NCBI GenBank assembly: GCA_009667805.1
Contig: CM019065.1
Span: forward strand, 150,634,101 to 150,698,100
Source of the DNA: Leptobrachium leishanense
Lineage: Eukaryota > Chordata > Amphibia > Anura > Megophryidae
Reading direction: 5' to 3'
Length of the DNA stretch: 64,000 bases
The stretch's first letter is position 1, and each line of letters starts with the position of its first letter. Below the pieces are notes generated by a model. The model saw only the letters and a program-made list of their open reading frames with translations, had not been told where the DNA came from and did not search any database. Positions 61,732-64,000 of the stretch are shown in pieces. The position numbers and the translations under genes are program-made.

Positions 61732-62804
61732 CTGCAGTAACAGTTAGCACCCAGATCCTGCATAGTCTTGCATCTGTACATCCCTTCCATCCGTATAATT
61801 TGGTATATACTATTTAATAGTCACAGTCCCCAGAGGCCTACTATGCAGGGAGGAGACCTGTCATGACAGTCAAAGTTGTTGTGAGCATTTTGCAGACACT
61901 CTGCATGTAACAACAATAATCAGAGTGTGACTCGGGATACAATTTTAGGTTTTCAGTACACATCAGATTTAGCCCTGTGGGGCTTGTAAAAGCATGTTAT
62001 AAACAACATCCAGACTGAAAGCTACCTCAATGTAATCACGGAACAGGGCCTTGGTTGTCATTATACATGTATGAATATACTCACTTAACAAGCTGCACAT
62101 TAGGCAAAAATACCACTGAGTATGCAGGACCCCAGAATGCATTCAATCGTCTGTATCCAGCAGAGCATCAAAATGACCCAAAACAGAAGCAATACCACAA
62201 GCACACCACAGTCCTCTTACAGACACTGAATACAGACCATGACATACACAGGTGAAAGGTTGTCCTTGGGGACTACAGCAAAAGCAGTCCTGTAGGATCA
62301 TATTATAAAAAAGGTTGTACTGTCAAGTCATGCTGGATATCGGCCAACTTCCTCTCTCTAGCAGTTGCAGTTTCAGCGATTTGCTGAGGAAATAACTGAC
62401 TGAATATCCTTACAATTCTAGCACATCATAGAAACTGCGAGCATTAGCAACTCAGAGCAGCGTGAAATGACCCGATCCACAGCACAGTCAGTACAACCGG
62501 CCAGAAAAGGCAAACTGCCCAAAATCCATGAATTTGCTGCCTGAACTTTCCAGTTACAACCAGTGGCGTCACTAGGGTTGGTGTCACCCGGTGCGGTAAC
62601 TTATGGTGTCACCCCCCCCCCGAGTTTTACGGATTTTTTTAACTACTCTTACTCATAAATCAGTACTCCCATATAACACTGAATGCTCATACACACAGCG
62701 CACATTACTGTGAGGTTTATTGCTGTGGAGCTCTCTCATATGCTCACACAAATTTTTGCCAACTGCCAGCAAGTACGGTACCTGTTCGAAGGCAGTGAAA
62801 GCAC

Positions 62805-62935
62805 ACATGGATATATATTGCGCCAGACCAGCGCACACATGGATAATGCCCCCAGCACACATGGATAATGCCCCAGGAGCTCTCATGGATATTGCCCCCA
62901 TCCGCTCTCATGGATATTGCCCCCAGCCAGGGGTC
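62805..62935 (+). repeat. Minisatellite CATGGATATTGCCCCC
   Basis: Five units of about 25 bp: CACATGGATAATGCCCCCAG and TCTCATGGATATTGCCCCC variants. Confidence 0.8.
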
Positions 62936-63114
62936 AAGTTGGGGGTGGAACGCGTGGGAACAGAGTTCCTGCACTAATTTTGCAGAGGGAACGGAGTTCC
63001 CTTTGGTCCCATACTCTATAAAGCTTGTAGTCAGGTGTTCAATCATATATTTCTCTATTAAGCCACAATAAATATAGGATTTATCATATATTTTTGCTAT
63101 ATTCCACATATTTA

Positions 63115-63182
63115 TTTATTTATAAAGTATTTTACCAGGAAGGAGACATTGAGATTTATCTCGTTTTCAAGTATGTCCTGGG
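63115..63182 (-). repeat. SINE/LINE-type 3' tail, antisense
   Basis: TTTATAAAGTATTTTACCAG, GAAGGAGACATTGAGATTTA, then CAAGTATGTCCTGGG: the complement of the shared tail. Sequence from 63183 to 64000 (interrupted by the hAT MITE) may belong to the same element. Confidence 0.65.
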
Positions 63183-63257
63183 TTTAAGAAACTTAATTGG
63201 TACAGAAATACAAGGAACACAAATGGTTAGGCAGGCATATTATGGATATATACACAC

Positions 63258-63711
63258 TAGGGCTGTGCAATAGGGACAAAATAATCATATTGCGATTTTT
63301 TTAATGAATATTGCGATTGCGATTAGCACATGGATATACTGCCCCAGCTCACGCATGGATATACTGCCCCAGCTCACGCATGGATATACTGCCCCAGCTC
63401 ACGCATGGATATACTGCCCCAGCTCACACATATACTGCCCCAACTCATGGATACTGCCCCAGCTCACCTCTTTGCGCCGCGTGTTCGGCTCCCTGTGAGC
63501 TTCCGGCGGGCGCTCGCCTGGGGGAACCACGTGACGAGCCGCGAGAACGTGGCTGTACACGTGGTTCCCCCTGCGAGCGCCCAAAGCTCCATGCCGTCGG
63601 AAGCTTACAGGGAGCCGATAAAATGGATAAAATTGCAGCCTTATGCGATTTAGAAATTGCATGTGCTTAAATCGTGATTTTTTTGCGATTGCGATTAATT
63701 GCACAGCCCGA
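63258..63711. mobile_element. hAT MITE with internal minisatellite
   Basis: Ends TAGGGCTGTGCAAT and ATTGCACAGCCCGA with an 8-bp duplication ATACACAC (63250-63257 and 63712-63719). Subterminal ATTGCGATTGCGATTA repeats occur at both ends. A GC-rich hairpin occupies 63478-63620. Confidence 0.85.
63330..63460 (+). repeat. 27-bp minisatellite inside the hAT MITE
   Basis: Four or five copies of CATGGATATACTGCCCCAGC plus TCACG, with two shorter variants. Confidence 0.9.
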
Positions 63712-64000
63712 ATACACACACAGGCAGGTACAGTAGGTACAGAAATACAACGTAATAAAATGCAAGATATTAAAAAAACAACACAAATACACAGATTAAC
63801 GAAGAAAATAAATATGTAGTAAATATAGTCATTATGTCACATGTTTACAGGTGTATTCTGTATTGAGGCATGTTAATACGGAGCTCGAGTGACTTTAGAC
63901 TGGGGGAAGATTTGATGGCATCTGGGAGGTTATTCCATAATTGTGGTGCTCTGTAGGAAAATGAGGATCGAGACACTTTCTTTTTGTATTGTGGTATTGC

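Overview
This window is vertebrate nuclear DNA, most likely from a frog or another amphibian with a repeat-rich genome. It holds a multi-exon gene with GT/AG introns. The repeats are typical of amphibian genomes: CR1, L2 and L1/Tx1 non-LTR elements, Tc1-like transposons, TTAA-targeting T2/Kolobok-like MITEs, hAT and Harbinger-like MITEs, a tRNA-derived SINE and a gammaretrovirus-like endogenous retrovirus. I cannot name the species. I saw no tRNA or rRNA gene and no CRISPR array.

The one clear host gene lies on the minus strand from about 54.0 kb down to 25.6 kb. I reconstructed 15 coding exons whose phases all agree. They total 2832 nt, or 943 codons plus a stop. The product is an EFA6/PSD-family ARF6 exchange factor: an acidic N-terminal region, a Sec7 domain, a PH domain, a coiled coil and a basic tail. 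The tail points to PSD4 (EFA6B). The 5' leader in exon 1 has a short upstream ORF. A possible further 5' exon lies at 61.65-61.73 kb.

Layout. 0-1.2 kb: three palindromic MITEs. 1.4-3.0 kb: a 28-bp minisatellite with a ~585-bp higher-order period. 4.0-12.8 kb: a broken endogenous retrovirus, hit by a hammerhead-ribozyme element in its LTR region and by a CR1 LINE in gag; a 1000-bp hAT MITE sits inside that CR1. 13.2-16.7 kb: an L2 LINE. 16.7-17.4 kb: an uninterrupted OGFR-like domain. 17.4-18.8 kb: a decayed Tc1. 19-25 kb: MITEs, SINE and L2 pieces, then the likely 3' UTR. 25.6-54 kb: the PSD4-like gene, with introns packed with nested transposons. 54-64 kb: upstream region or first intron, with another Tc1, an antisense L2, a Tigger-like MITE and minisatellite-bearing MITEs.

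The most unusual signal is the 1039-bp element at 4194-5232. It carries three hammerhead ribozyme motifs with an intact core and complementary stems. It is bounded by a perfect 14-bp target duplication and built from direct and inverted ~332-bp units, like Penelope-like pseudo-LTRs, retrozymes or newt satellite 2. A second element of similar size (33384-34456), also with a 14-bp duplication, carries degenerate hammerhead-like motifs in inverted arms. It is itself nested inside a hAT element.
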